This document shows, piece by piece, positions 42,493 to 51,791 of a DNA stretch of 64,000 nt. Source of the DNA: Actinoallomurus sp040655075 (lineage in GTDB: Bacteria; Actinomycetota; Actinomycetes; Streptosporangiales; Streptosporangiaceae); NCBI RefSeq assembly GCF_040655075.1, contig NZ_JBFAJC010000021.1:108725-172724 (forward strand), given 5' to 3'. Numbering within the stretch: position 1 is the first letter of the stretch; each line of letters starts with the position of its first letter. The translations under genes were made by a program, and so were the position numbers. The notes below the pieces were generated by a model. It was given only the letters and a program-made list of their open reading frames with translations. It was not told the origin of the DNA and made no database searches.

Positions 42493-44718
42493 GTGTCGGA
42501 GCCACAGGCGGCATCTTCCGCGCCCGGGACGCAGGTCTTGGAGGCCGTGCTCGAGCGGATCACCTTTGCCAGCGAGGAGACCGGGTACACCGTCGCGCGG
42601 GTCGCCACCGACCGGACCGGCCCGGAGCTGCTCACGGTCGTGGGGGCGCTGCTCGGCGCGCAGGTCGGCGAGAGCCTGCGGCTGACCGGGCGGTGGACGT
42701 CGCATCCGAAGTACGGCCGGCAGTTCGAGGCGCACTCGTACACGACCGTGCTGCCCGCCACCGTGCAGGGCATCCGCAAGTACCTCGGCTCCGGGCTGAT
42801 CAAGGGCATCGGCCCGGTGATGGCCGACCGGATGGTCGAGCACTTCGGCACGGACATCCTGCGGGTGATCGAGGAGGAGCCCGAGCGCCTGGTCGAGGTG
42901 TACGGGCTGGGCCCGAAGCGATCCAACCGCATCGCCGCCGCCTGGGAGGAGCAGAAGGCCATCAAGGAGGTGATGGTCTTCCTGCAAGGGCACGGCGTGT
43001 CCACGTCGCTGGCGGTGCGGATCTACAAGCAGTACGGCGACGAGTCGATCTCGGTGGTGCGGAAGGAGCCGTACCGGCTGGCCGCCGACGTGTGGGGCAT
43101 CGGGTTCAAGACCGCCGACACGATCGCCCAGGCGGTCGGCATCCCGCACGACAGCCCTGAGCGGATCAAGGCGGGGCTGCAGTACACGCTGTCGCAGGCG
43201 GCCGACGACGGGCACTGCTACCTGCCCGAGCCCAACCTGCTCACCGAGGCGACGAAGATCCTGGAGGTGCCGCGCGAGCTCGTCGGCCCCTGCCTGGAGG
43301 AGGCGGTCGCCGCGGAAGAGATCGTGCGGGAGCGCATGGCGGCCGGTGAGGGCGAGGTGCCGGCGGTGTACCTGGTGCCCTTCCACCGCGCCGAACGCTC
43401 GCTGGCGACCGGGCTGCTGGACCTCCTGGGCACCCGGGAGGACCGCCTGTCCGCCTTCAAGGGCGTCGACTGGGACAAGGCCCTCGGCTGGCTGCGGCAG
43501 CGGACCGGAATGGACCTGGCCCCCGAGCAGGAGGAGGCCGTACGCCTGGCGCTGACCGAGAGGGTCGCGGTGCTCACCGGCGGACCCGGCTGCGGGAAGA
43601 GCTTCACCGTGCGCTCCATCGTCGAGCTGGCACGGGCCAAACAGGCCAAGGTCGTGCTGGTCGCGCCGACGGGGCGGGCGGCGAAGCGGCTGGCCGAGCT
43701 GACCGGTCACGAGGCCGCGACTGTGCACCGGCTGCTGCAGTTGCAGCCTGGCGGCGACCCGAAGTTCGACCGCGACAACCCGCTCGACGCGGACCTCGTC
43801 GTCGTCGACGAGTCCTCCATGGTCGACGTCATCCTCGCCAACAAGCTGGTCAAGGCCGTTCCGCGCGGTGCGCACCTGCTGCTCGTCGGCGACGTCGACC
43901 AGCTTCCGTCGGTGGGCGCCGGGGAGGTGCTGCGCGACCTGCTGGCCGCCGACGTGATCCCCCGCGTACGCCTGACCAAGATCTTCCGGCAGGCCCAGCA
44001 GTCCGGGATCGTGGTCAACGCCCACCGGATCAACGCGGGGCAGTCGCCGCAGACGCGGGGTTTCCCGGATTTCTTCCTGTTCCCGTGCGAGGAGGCCGAG
44101 CCCACCGCGGAGCTGACCGTCGAGATCGTGGCGCAGCGGATCCCTCGTAAGTTCGGCCTCGACCCGCGTCGCGACGTCCAGGTGCTCGCCCCGATGCACC
44201 GTGGCCCGGCCGGCGCGGGGAACCTCAACACGCTGCTGCAGGAGGCGCTCACGCCGCACCGCGAGGGGAAGGCCGAGCGCCGCTACGGCGGGCGGGTGTT
44301 CCGCGTCGGCGACAAGGTCACCCAGCTGCGCAACAACTACGACAAGGGCGCCGCCGGGATCTTCAACGGCACGGTGGGCGTGGTCACCGGCATGTCGCTG
44401 GAGGAGCAGACGCTGACCGTGCTCACCGACGAGGACGAGAGCGTCGACTACGACTTCGCCGAGTTGGACGAGCTCGCCCACGCGTACGCCGTGACGATCC
44501 ACCGTTCGCAGGGCAGCGAGTACCCGGCCGTCGTCATCCCGCTGACGACGAGCTCGTGGATGATGCTGCAGCGCAACCTGCTGTACACCGCCGTCACCCG
44601 AGCCAAGAAGCTCGTCGTGCTGGCCGGCTCCCCCAGGGCCCTGGCCGCCGCCGTCCGCACGGCCGGCGCCGGACGCCGCCACACCGCCCTCGACCACCGC
44701 CTCCGCCCCGACGCCTGA
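42493..44718 (+). CDS. recD2: RecD2-type 5'-3' DNA helicase
   Basis: A 741-residue SF1B helicase. N-terminal OB/HhH region (GIRKYLGSGLIKGIGPVMAD, VYGLGPKRSNRIAAAWEEQK), Walker A GGPGCGKS near residue 363, VVLVAPTGRAAKRLAELTGH, Walker B VVVDESSMVDVILANKLVKA, and C-terminal UvrD-like motif VTIHRSQGSEYPAVVIPL. The presence of the long N-terminal part and absence of recB/recC neighbours give RecD2, which repairs DNA and processes replication forks. The start is GTG at 42493. Confidence 0.94.
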   Translation: MSEPQAASSAPGTQVLEAVLERITFASEETGYTVARVATDRTGPELLTVVGALLGAQVGESLRLTGRWTSHPKYGRQFEAHSYTTVLPATVQGIRKYLGSGLIKGIGPVMADRMVEHFGTDILRVIEEEPERLVEVYGLGPKRSNRIAAAWEEQKAIKEVMVFLQGHGVSTSLAVRIYKQYGDESISVVRKEPYRLAADVWGIGFKTADTIAQAVGIPHDSPERIKAGLQYTLSQAADDGHCYLPEPNLLTEATKILEVPRELVGPCLEEAVAAEEIVRERMAAGEGEVPAVYLVPFHRAERSLATGLLDLLGTREDRLSAFKGVDWDKALGWLRQRTGMDLAPEQEEAVRLALTERVAVLTGGPGCGKSFTVRSIVELARAKQAKVVLVAPTGRAAKRLAELTGHEAATVHRLLQLQPGGDPKFDRDNPLDADLVVVDESSMVDVILANKLVKAVPRGAHLLLVGDVDQLPSVGAGEVLRDLLAADVIPRVRLTKIFRQAQQSGIVVNAHRINAGQSPQTRGFPDFFLFPCEEAEPTAELTVEIVAQRIPRKFGLDPRRDVQVLAPMHRGPAGAGNLNTLLQEALTPHREGKAERRYGGRVFRVGDKVTQLRNNYDKGAAGIFNGTVGVVTGMSLEEQTLTVLTDEDESVDYDFAELDELAHAYAVTIHRSQGSEYPAVVIPLTTSSWMMLQRNLLYTAVTRAKKLVVLAGSPRALAAAVRTAGAGRRHTALDHRLRPDA

Positions 44719-44926
44719 TCTCCCGACCGGGCCGCGCGTCTCCGAGGGAGTCCAAGACCCCGGCCGGCTCCACCAGCCGTACACCGTCGGCGAACAAGCT
44801 CGCCGACTGCCGCGCCACCCGCTCCGCCGGCCGGTCGCCCGCGTCGGTTGCCCGCGCCGGTGGCCGGTTCCGGCCATGGATGCGACGTTCGCGGCCCTCC
44901 GAACGATTTTTAATGGGGGTGCTCGC

Positions 44927-46681
44927 GTGCGGATCAAGTCACTGACCTCGTCGGAGCGGAGACTGTGGGATGCGTTCCCGACCGGCGAACGGGTGACTCT
45001 GGGAAACGGTGACCCGCGCCACGGCGCCTCTTGGGGGCCCGACCGCACGATCCGCGCGGAGGTGATCCGCGAGCTTCTCGTCAGCACCAGATCACCGAGC
45101 CGGGCGGGCGTCCCGGCGGTACGGCTCACCGGGGCCCGCATCGTGGGCGAGCTCGACCTCCGGTTCGCCGCCGTGTCGTACCCGCTCAGCCTGCGCTCGT
45201 GCCACATCACCGACCTGCTGAACCTCCACGGCCTGCGCTGCCGGGAGATCGATCTGGCGGGATCGCGCGTGCGCGAGGGGCTACACGCGTCGACCGCGTT
45301 CATCGACGGCCACCTGCTCCTCAACCAGGCGCTGATCGACGGGACCGTCCGGCTCATCGCGACGCACATCGCCGGAGCCCTCTTCATGAACGGCACACGT
45401 CTCGGCGGCAGAGGCGGCCGGCCCGTCTTCGAGGCGGACCGGCTGCGGGTGGACGCCGACCTGCTGTGCCGCGACGGCTTCCACGCGGACGGCGAGATGC
45501 GCCTCCCCGGTGCCCGCGTCGGCGACAGCGTCGACTTCCACGGCGCGACGCTCGACAATCCGAAGGCGTGCGCGCTCGCGGCGCCCCGGATCGTGGTCGG
45601 CGGAGACCTCCTGGGACAGGGCGCCTTCTCCGCGAACGGATCGATCAACATGGACGGCGCGACCGTCGAAGGCCGGCTCGACCTCGACGGCGCGCGGCTG
45701 AACAACCCCGGCGGTTACGCGCTTCAGGCCGCCCGCCTCACGGTCGGGGGTGAGATGCGCTGCGGCGCGGACTTCGCGGCCGACGGCGAGGTGCACCTGC
45801 TCAACGCGCGGATCACCGGCCCCCTCACCGTCGACGACGCGCGGATCCGCAACCCGCACCGCGTCGGGCTGCACGCCAGCGGGCTGACCGCGGACGGGTT
45901 GTACGGCCGCCGGCTGCTCGTCGAGGGCGCCGTCCGCCTGTCGGGGGCGCGGATCACCGGCCCGCTGGACCTCGCGGGCTCCCGCTTCAGGGAGAGCGCC
46001 GACCTCAGTCTGGGGTGCTGGTGGCTCACGGCCCGTGAGCTGAAGCTCCGGCCGGCCGAGTGCCCGAGCGGCGTGGTGGACCTGCGGTACGCCCGGCTCG
46101 GCCTGCTGGAGTACGAGCCGAAGACCCTGCCCGGGGAGCTCCGGCTCGATGGCCTCACGTACAACGCGATCGAGCCCTCCACGAGCGTCGACGCCGGCCT
46201 GGCCTGCCTCGACCGGGCGCCACCGGGCTTCCGGCCCCAGCCGTACGAGCAACTGGCGGAGACCTACCGCGGTGTGGGTAACGACGCCTACGCCCGGAAC
46301 GTCCTGCTCGCGAAGGAACGCCGCCGCCGGGCGGGCCTGCCGCTGCCCGTACGGCTCTGGGGGTATCTGCAGGACTTCACCGTCGGGTACGGCTATCGCC
46401 CGTGGCGGGCCGCCCTCTGGCTCGGCCTCATGCTCGTCGCCGGGACGATCGCGTTCCACGTACGCCACCCTGTGGCCGCCGAATCCGGCCCGGCGCCGCC
46501 CTTCAGTCCCTTCTTCTACACGCTCGACCTGCTGCTGCCGATCATCGACCTCGGGCAGCGGAAGGCGTACGCCCCGCCGCCCGGATGGTCGCAGTGGCTG
46601 ATGTACGGCCTGATCATCGTCGGCTGGATCCTCGCCACGACGATCGCCGCCGCGATCACCCGTGCCCTCCGCCGCCAGTAG
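44927..46681 (+). CDS. Pentapeptide-like beta-helix membrane protein (584 aa)
   Basis: After an N-terminal SSERRLWDAFPTGERVTLGN segment, about 300 residues consist of repeats ending in G-x-L-D-L or similar (VRLTGARIVGELDLRFAAVS, INMDGATVEGRLDLDGARLN, VRLSGARITGPLDLAGSRFR), which would stack as a right-handed beta-helix. The C-terminus has a soluble TPR-like hairpin (YEQLAETYRGVGNDAYARNV) and two or three membrane helices (WLGLMLVAGTIAFHVRH, LMYGLIIVGWILATTIAAAI). The GTG at 44927 is preferred; an ATG at 44876 is possible. Possibly an oligomeric channel or sensor; unknown. Confidence 0.7.
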   Translation: MRIKSLTSSERRLWDAFPTGERVTLGNGDPRHGASWGPDRTIRAEVIRELLVSTRSPSRAGVPAVRLTGARIVGELDLRFAAVSYPLSLRSCHITDLLNLHGLRCREIDLAGSRVREGLHASTAFIDGHLLLNQALIDGTVRLIATHIAGALFMNGTRLGGRGGRPVFEADRLRVDADLLCRDGFHADGEMRLPGARVGDSVDFHGATLDNPKACALAAPRIVVGGDLLGQGAFSANGSINMDGATVEGRLDLDGARLNNPGGYALQAARLTVGGEMRCGADFAADGEVHLLNARITGPLTVDDARIRNPHRVGLHASGLTADGLYGRRLLVEGAVRLSGARITGPLDLAGSRFRESADLSLGCWWLTARELKLRPAECPSGVVDLRYARLGLLEYEPKTLPGELRLDGLTYNAIEPSTSVDAGLACLDRAPPGFRPQPYEQLAETYRGVGNDAYARNVLLAKERRRRAGLPLPVRLWGYLQDFTVGYGYRPWRAALWLGLMLVAGTIAFHVRHPVAAESGPAPPFSPFFYTLDLLLPIIDLGQRKAYAPPPGWSQWLMYGLIIVGWILATTIAAAITRALRRQ

Positions 46682-46698
46682 CGAAGGGGGCGCGCAGA

Positions 46699-46744
46699 AC
46701 GCTCGGTGAAGGAGCCGGGCCCGTCCGGCCCCTTCACCGAGCGT
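46699..46744. terminator. Bidirectional terminator
   Basis: ACGCTCGGTGAAGG pairs with CCTTCACCGAGCGT (14 bp), and an inner GCCGG/CCGGC extends the stem. It lies between the convergent beta-helix and secY-like genes. Confidence 0.75.
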
Positions 46745-46749
46745 CGGCG

Positions 46750-48048
46750 CTACTGGAGAAATCCCTCGTAGTTGTGCTGCTGCAATCGGCTCTCGATCTG
46801 CTTCACGGTGTCCAGCGCGACGCCGACGACGATCAGGAGGCTGGTCCCCCCGAACGGGAAGTCCTGCGTGGCGCCGAACAGCGACAGCGCGACCATCGGG
46901 ATGAGCGCGATCAGCCCCAGGTAGAGGGCCCCCGGCGCGGTGATCCGGGTGAGCACGTAGTCGAGGTACCCGGCGGTGGGCCGCCCCGGACGGATGCCGG
47001 GGACGAACCCGCCGTACTTCTTCATGTTGTCGGCGATCTCGGTCGGGTTGAAGGTGATCGCGACGTAGAAGTAGGTGAAGAACACGATCAGCCCGAACAG
47101 AGTGACCATGTGCCAGGGATCGTCCTGCCGGGTGAGCGGGGCCAGGGTGCGGTTGAGGAACATGTTCCGAGGCCACATCTGTGCCGCGAGCGCCGGGACC
47201 GACAGCAGCGACGAGGCGAAGATCGCCGGGATGACGCCGGCCTGGTTGACCTTCAGCGGGATGTAGGTGGACGTACCGCCGTACGCGCGCCGGCCGACCA
47301 CCCGCTTGGCGTACTGTACGGGGATGCGCCGCTGGGCCTGTTCGACGAAGACGACCCCGGCCATCACCGCGAGGCTGGTCACCGTCACCAGTGCGAAGGT
47401 GAACCCGCCCTTCCTGGTGTAGATGTTCCAGAACTCGGTCGGGAAGACGGCGACCACCTGCGTGAAGATCAGGATGGACATGCCGTTGCCGATGCCCCGC
47501 TCGGTGATCAGCTCACCCAGCCACATGATGACGGCGGTACCGGCGACCATGCAGGCCACCATCGTGACGACGGTCAGCATCCCGGGGGCGCCCAGGATCC
47601 GCTGCCCGCAGCCCGGGAAGAGGTTGCCGGACGCCGCCATCGCCACGACGATCGTGCCCTGGAGGATCGCCAGCGCGACCGTGAGGTAGCGGGTGTACTG
47701 AGTGATCTTGGTGGTGCCGGCCTGCCCCTCCTTCTTGAGGGTCTCCAGACGCGGGATCACCACCGTCAGCAGTTGCAGGATGATGCTCGCGGAGACGTAC
47801 GGGTAGATGCCCAGCGCCATGACCGAGAGCTTGAGCAGCGCCCCGCCGCTGAACAGGTTGACCATGCTGAAGACGTCGGCCCGGCTGCCGTGAGCGGCGG
47901 CCTGCGCGCACGCCCTGACGGCCGACACGTCGACGCCGGGCGCGGGCAGGTTCTGGCCGAGCCGGAACACGACGACGATGCCGAGCGTGAACAGCAGTTT
48001 CCGACGCAGGTCAGGAGTCCGGCAGGCCCGGACGAGGGCGGTCAGCAT
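46750..48048 (-). CDS. secY: SecY paralogue (protein translocase channel)
   Basis: A 432-residue SecY with ten membrane helices: FTLGIVVVFRLGQNLPAPGV at the start, plug region FSMVNLFSGGALLKLSVMAL, GNGMSILIFTQVVAVFPTEF, GFVPGIRPGRPTAGYLDYVL. It appears complete. Normally secY sits in the ribosomal spc operon next to rplO and adk; here it is isolated beside a small Ala-rich exported-protein gene. Either the organism has two secY genes or it has moved. The ATG at 48048 follows GGGAGGGCGG. Confidence 0.85.
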   Translation of the reverse strand: MLTALVRACRTPDLRRKLLFTLGIVVVFRLGQNLPAPGVDVSAVRACAQAAAHGSRADVFSMVNLFSGGALLKLSVMALGIYPYVSASIILQLLTVVIPRLETLKKEGQAGTTKITQYTRYLTVALAILQGTIVVAMAASGNLFPGCGQRILGAPGMLTVVTMVACMVAGTAVIMWLGELITERGIGNGMSILIFTQVVAVFPTEFWNIYTRKGGFTFALVTVTSLAVMAGVVFVEQAQRRIPVQYAKRVVGRRAYGGTSTYIPLKVNQAGVIPAIFASSLLSVPALAAQMWPRNMFLNRTLAPLTRQDDPWHMVTLFGLIVFFTYFYVAITFNPTEIADNMKKYGGFVPGIRPGRPTAGYLDYVLTRITAPGALYLGLIALIPMVALSLFGATQDFPFGGTSLLIVVGVALDTVKQIESRLQQHNYEGFLQ

Positions 48049-48191
48049 CCGCCCTCCCAGCGAACGGCCGAGCCGCTGCGGAGGGCGACGGCCCTGCCAC
48101 GACGGTGGGGAACGGCCGCGCCGAGGGCAAGCGCCGAGCCGCGACCGATACGACGGGCGGACGGATCCGAGTACGAGAAAGCGCGTGATCG

Positions 48192-48214
48192 GGCGAGCAC
48201 CGAATGTGCTCGCC
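48192..48214 (-). terminator. Terminator between the Ala-rich gene and secY
   Basis: GGCGAGCAC and GTGCTCGCC (9 bp) with a 5-nt loop, ~85 bp downstream of the stop at 48298 on the minus strand. It supports a transcribed unit on the minus strand there. Confidence 0.55.
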
Positions 48215-48297
48215 GCGCGGTGATACGAGAGATGACATGCCTCCACACGGGAACGCCGCGGCGCTCACGAGGACGCCACGGACGACGAACGGGAACG

Positions 48298-48936
48298 TCA
48301 GGAACCCGTGTGGGAAGGAGGCCCGCGGAGGCTGACCGCGGAGGTGAAGACGGCCGGCGGCGCCACCGAGTGCGCAGCGACGACGGCGGCCACACGCCGG
48401 GACGTCCGGGCGTGATCTACGGATGCCGCCGGTACGGCGGAGCCCGGACCGGCCCGGTCGGCCGCGGGTTCGTCACCGGCCAGCAAACGTGACGCGACGG
48501 TCCCGCGCCCGGCACCGATGCGATCCGCGACCAGATGGACGGCCGCCGTCCGCCCGGCGCGGGTGCGATCCGCGACGGGGTGGGCGGCCGCCGTCCCGAA
48601 CGACGGCCTCTCGATCGCGTCCGCCGCGGCGGACCCTCTCGGAACGGCGAAGGCGCCGGCCCCCACCATGCGGACGAACGCCGATGCGAGTCGGCGCGGA
48701 ACGTGGGCGGTGCCGGCCGGAGCCGCGCGGGAACGCCCGGAGCCCCGGTCGAGGGCGGCGACGGTCGCCGCCGAGCCACCGGTTCCGGCGGCGTTGGAGG
48801 TCTCTCCGCTGCCCACGCGGATGACGTCGGCGACGGCGGTGCCCGGGATCGCCGCCAGGACGGCGGTCATGACGAAGCCGAAGAATCCGGCGAGCAGTGT
48901 CAGCAACCGTCCCCGGAGCAAGGTGCGGCTCTTCAC
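48298..48936 (-). CDS. Low-complexity exported protein, doubtful 3' part
   Basis: GTG at 48936 (GGGGGTGGGC before it) starts a convincing signal peptide, KSRTLLRGRLLTLLAGFFGF followed by VMTAVLAAIPGTAVADVIRV. The remaining ~170 residues are Ala/Arg/Gly/Val-rich with loose repeats (HLVADRIGAGR, HPVADRTRAGR) and no domain. The N-terminus looks real; the tail may be a frameshifted or non-conserved reading. Upstream of secY on the same strand. Confidence 0.4.
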   Translation of the reverse strand: MKSRTLLRGRLLTLLAGFFGFVMTAVLAAIPGTAVADVIRVGSGETSNAAGTGGSAATVAALDRGSGRSRAAPAGTAHVPRRLASAFVRMVGAGAFAVPRGSAAADAIERPSFGTAAAHPVADRTRAGRTAAVHLVADRIGAGRGTVASRLLAGDEPAADRAGPGSAVPAASVDHARTSRRVAAVVAAHSVAPPAVFTSAVSLRGPPSHTGS

Positions 48937-49350
48937 GCCCACCCCCGCTGACCGTCCGACCCGTCCTGTCCCGACCGGCGGCCTGTACGCCCCCGGCCGA
49001 TCATTGATCACGATAGACCGCGTCGCCGTGCACCGTCCACGTTTCGCCCAGGCCCCGGGCACGCACAATGCGCGCGCAGGAACCGCGGAACCGGCCGCTT
49101 CGCGGCATATCACGGCCGGTGAGGCCGCCTCCACCGAGCCCTGTGTCCGCTCTCCGCCGGGCCCTAGGTCCCTCCTCCGCGAGCCCCGTGTTCCATCCTC
49201 CGCCGCGCTCCGCGCTCGCTCTTCGGCGACGAGTCCGGCCGTCGGGTGCAACCGATCCCGGCCGGGCGGGGTTCATGAGGCGGCGACGCGAGATCGGCGC
49301 ACCACGGGGGTGCGCCGGCCGCGACGCCGACGTGATGAGAAAGGGTCCGG
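48937..49350. other. 414-bp gap without recognised genes
   Basis: GC-rich sequence with an AT-richer patch (GATCATTGATCACGATAGAC, ~48999-49018) that could hold the promoter of the minus-strand gene. The SnoaL promoter should lie in its right part. Nothing else was recognised. Confidence 0.4.
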
Positions 49351-49800
49351 ATGCCGATGAGCGGTCGCGACGACGTCCTCACCGTGCTCGACGCGTTCTT
49401 CGCCGCGGAGGCCGCCTACATCACGGCGGGTGGTCCGGGCGTCGCCGACTTCGGTGGCATGGCGGCGCATCTCGCGCCCGACGTCGTGATGCACCAGGCA
49501 CCGACGCTGCCGTACGGCGGCGTGTGGCGCGGTCACGACGGCATAGAGCGGTTCATGGCCGCGATGAGCGAGGCCTGGCTGTCGCTGGAGTTCCTCGAAC
49601 GCCGGCAGTGGGTGGACGGCGACACCGTCATCGTCTCCAACCACGGACGCCTGACCGCTCGCACCACCGGCCGGTCGATCGAGACGACGGTGCTCCAGCT
49701 GATCACGGTCCGGGACGGCCTCATCACCGAGTTCCGGCCCTTCTACTGGGACACCGCGGCCGTCAACGACACCCTGACCCGTCCCACTCCTGAGAAATGA
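49351..49800 (+). CDS. SnoaL/NTF2-like protein
   Basis: A 149-residue alpha+beta-barrel protein: VLDAFFAAEAAYITAGGPGV, HLAPDVVMHQAPTLPYGGVW, RGHDGIERFMAAMSEAWLSL. The NTF2 fold is used by polyketide cyclases and ketosteroid isomerases and by many enzymes of unknown substrate. Its stop overlaps an ATG of the SDR gene (ATGA), so the two are co-expressed and may act on one substrate. Confidence 0.82.
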   Translation: MPMSGRDDVLTVLDAFFAAEAAYITAGGPGVADFGGMAAHLAPDVVMHQAPTLPYGGVWRGHDGIERFMAAMSEAWLSLEFLERRQWVDGDTVIVSNHGRLTARTTGRSIETTVLQLITVRDGLITEFRPFYWDTAAVNDTLTRPTPEK

Positions 49801-49808
49801 GGATGAGC

Positions 49809-50552
49809 ATGTCCCGTCTTAACGGCAAGGTCGCTCTGGTCACCGGCGGCAGCCGCGGCATCGGTGCGGCGATCGCCTACCGGCTGGCCTCTGAGGGCGC
49901 CGACGTCGCGATCACGTACGTGAACTCCGACGAGCAGGCCCAGCAGGTGGTCACGAAGATCGAGGCGACCGGTCGGCGTGGGATGGCCGTCCAGGCCGAC
50001 GCGGCGGACCCGCAGGCGGTCGTGGGCGCGGTCGACCGCGTCGCGGCGGACCTCGGCCGTCTCGACGTCCTGGTGAACAACGCCGGCATCGGTGTCGTCG
50101 GCCCGGTCGAGGATCTGTCCCTGGAGCAGGTCGACCAGGCGCTGGCCGTGAACGTACGCAGCGTGTTCCTCGCGTCGCAGGCGGCGGTCCGGCACCTCGG
50201 TGACGGCGGCCGGATCATCAGCATCGGCAGCGGCCTGACGTCGCACGTGCACGCTCCGGGGCTGAGCGTCTACACCATGAGCAAGTCCGCCCTGCTCGGC
50301 CTCACGAAGGGCCTGGCGCGCGAGCTGGGCGGACGCGGCATCACGGTGAACGTCCTGAACTGCGGGTCGGTCGACACCGACATGAACCCGGCGGACGGCG
50401 GCCCGTTCGCCGACGAGCAGCGAAGGCTCACCGCCGTCGGCCGCTACGGCATGCCCGACGAGATCGCCGGCATGGTCGCCTACCTCGCCGGTGACGAGGC
50501 CGGCTTCGTCACCGGCGCCGCGTTCGCCATCGACGGCGGCCACGCCGCCTGA
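49809..50552 (+). CDS. Short-chain dehydrogenase/reductase (FabG-like)
   Basis: An NAD(P)-dependent SDR of 247 residues. TGGSRGIG cofactor motif near residue 12, NNAGIG near 85, catalytic Ser (ISIGSG), Tyr and Lys in YTMSKSALLG. C-terminus FAIDGGH. Three in-frame ATGs lie at 49797, 49803 and 49809; the last has GAGG 6 nt upstream. Probably a ketoreductase working with the SnoaL-like protein. Confidence 0.9.
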   Translation: MSRLNGKVALVTGGSRGIGAAIAYRLASEGADVAITYVNSDEQAQQVVTKIEATGRRGMAVQADAADPQAVVGAVDRVAADLGRLDVLVNNAGIGVVGPVEDLSLEQVDQALAVNVRSVFLASQAAVRHLGDGGRIISIGSGLTSHVHAPGLSVYTMSKSALLGLTKGLARELGGRGITVNVLNCGSVDTDMNPADGGPFADEQRRLTAVGRYGMPDEIAGMVAYLAGDEAGFVTGAAFAIDGGHAA

Positions 50553-50690
50553 CGCCCGGCGATCCCATCTCGGTCCCCGTCGTGCGCCACTCCATCCCCG
50601 CTCGGGTCGCTCACCTGCGCGACCGGTACGTTCATCAGGTAGCGGTGAGTCGGTCCGAGCGGGGCCGTGGGCGTGAGATTGCGAGAACAT

Positions 50691-51536
50691 ATGGAGCTGG
50701 TGCATTCGGGCAAGGTCCGCGACGTCTACGCGGACGGCGACGATCTGATCCTCGTCGCGACCGACCGGGTGAGCGTGTACGACGTCGTGCTCCCGACGCC
50801 GATCCCGGACAAGGGAAAGATCCTCACGCAGCTGTCGCTGTGGTGGTTCGAGCAGCTCGCCGACGTCATGCCCAACCATGTGATCTCCGCCGACGACGTG
50901 CCGGCGGAGTGGGCGGGACGGGCGATCCGCTGCCGCCGCCTGGAGATGCTGCCGGTCGAGTTCATCGCCCGGGGCTACCTCACCGGCCTGGGTCTGAAGG
51001 AGTACCAGAAGCAAGGGACGGTCTCCGGGGTGCCGCTGCCGCCGGGCCTCGTCGAGGCGTCCCGGCTGCCGGAGCCGGTGTTCACGCCGACCACCAAGGC
51101 GGCGACCGGGCACGACGAGTTCATCACCTTCGACGAGGTCGCGCGGGAGATCGGGGCGGAGACCGCCGAACGCCTCCGCGACGCGACTCTGGAGATCTAC
51201 CGCCGGGGGGCGGCGCTGGCCGCCGAGCGGGGCATCATCATCGCCGACACGAAGCTGGAGTTCGGCCGGGCGCCGGACGGCACTCTGGTCCTCGCCGACG
51301 AGCTGCTGACCTCGGACTCCTCCCGGTTCTGGCCCGCCGACGCGTGGGAGCCGGGCTGTCCACAGCACTCGCTGGACAAGCAGTTCGTGCGCGACTGGTC
51401 GGCGACGGTCACCGACTGGGACCGCACTCCGCCGGGCCCGCCGATCCCGGACGACATCGTCGAGGCGAGCCGCGCCCGCTACATCGAGCTGTACGAGCGC
51501 ATCACCCGCTCACCCTGGCGGTCGGGGCGAAACTGA
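50691..51536 (+). CDS. purC: SAICAR synthetase
   Basis: Phosphoribosylaminoimidazole-succinocarboxamide synthase, eighth step of purine synthesis. Signatures: HSGKVRDVYADGDDLILVAT at the N-terminus, LPVEFIARGYLTGLGLKEYQ, IADTKLEFGRAPDGTLVLAD and LTSDSSRFWPADAWEPGCPQ. The ATG at 50691 gives a usual N-terminus; an in-frame GTG at 50667 would add 8 residues. Alone, no other pur genes in the window. Confidence 0.95.
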   Translation: MELVHSGKVRDVYADGDDLILVATDRVSVYDVVLPTPIPDKGKILTQLSLWWFEQLADVMPNHVISADDVPAEWAGRAIRCRRLEMLPVEFIARGYLTGLGLKEYQKQGTVSGVPLPPGLVEASRLPEPVFTPTTKAATGHDEFITFDEVAREIGAETAERLRDATLEIYRRGAALAAERGIIIADTKLEFGRAPDGTLVLADELLTSDSSRFWPADAWEPGCPQHSLDKQFVRDWSATVTDWDRTPPGPPIPDDIVEASRARYIELYERITRSPWRSGRN

Positions 51537-51580
51537 TCGTGTTACGAGCCCCGGCTCGGTCGAGCGGCCGGGCGCGGGGA

Positions 51581-51760
51581 GTGGCCGAAGGCCGCGGCAT
51601 ACAGGGATCCGCCGCGGTGATCGCGGTGGAGGCCGCTCACCGGCCGGCCGTCGACGGAGCGGCCTCTGGGGTCGTGGCCCCCGCGCAGGCGTTCAAGGCG
51701 GCCGATTTCCTGGACGTCCTCGTCCCCTACGGCGTCACCTGGTCGGTCGCGACGATGTGA
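51581..51760 (+). pseudogene. 3' remnant of a saccharopine dehydrogenase-like gene
   Basis: The frame reads AEGRGIQGSAAVIAVEAAHR and ends GVVAPAQAFKAADFLDVLVP-YGVTWSV, followed by TGA. That ending (GVVTPAxAxGxxFLxRLxxxGVTFxV) is the C-terminus of saccharopine dehydrogenase-like enoyl reductases. The first ~300 residues are missing; instead purC precedes it. A truncated gene. Confidence 0.5.
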
Positions 51761-51791
51761 CGCGGTTCTTGTCGTGCCGTCGCGGCACGGC

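Noticed and set aside
42418..45705. 1095-residue reading frame on the minus strand
   Set aside because: It lies antisense to recD2 and the beta-helix gene, both well supported; the frame has low-complexity Arg/Gly/His composition caused by high GC.
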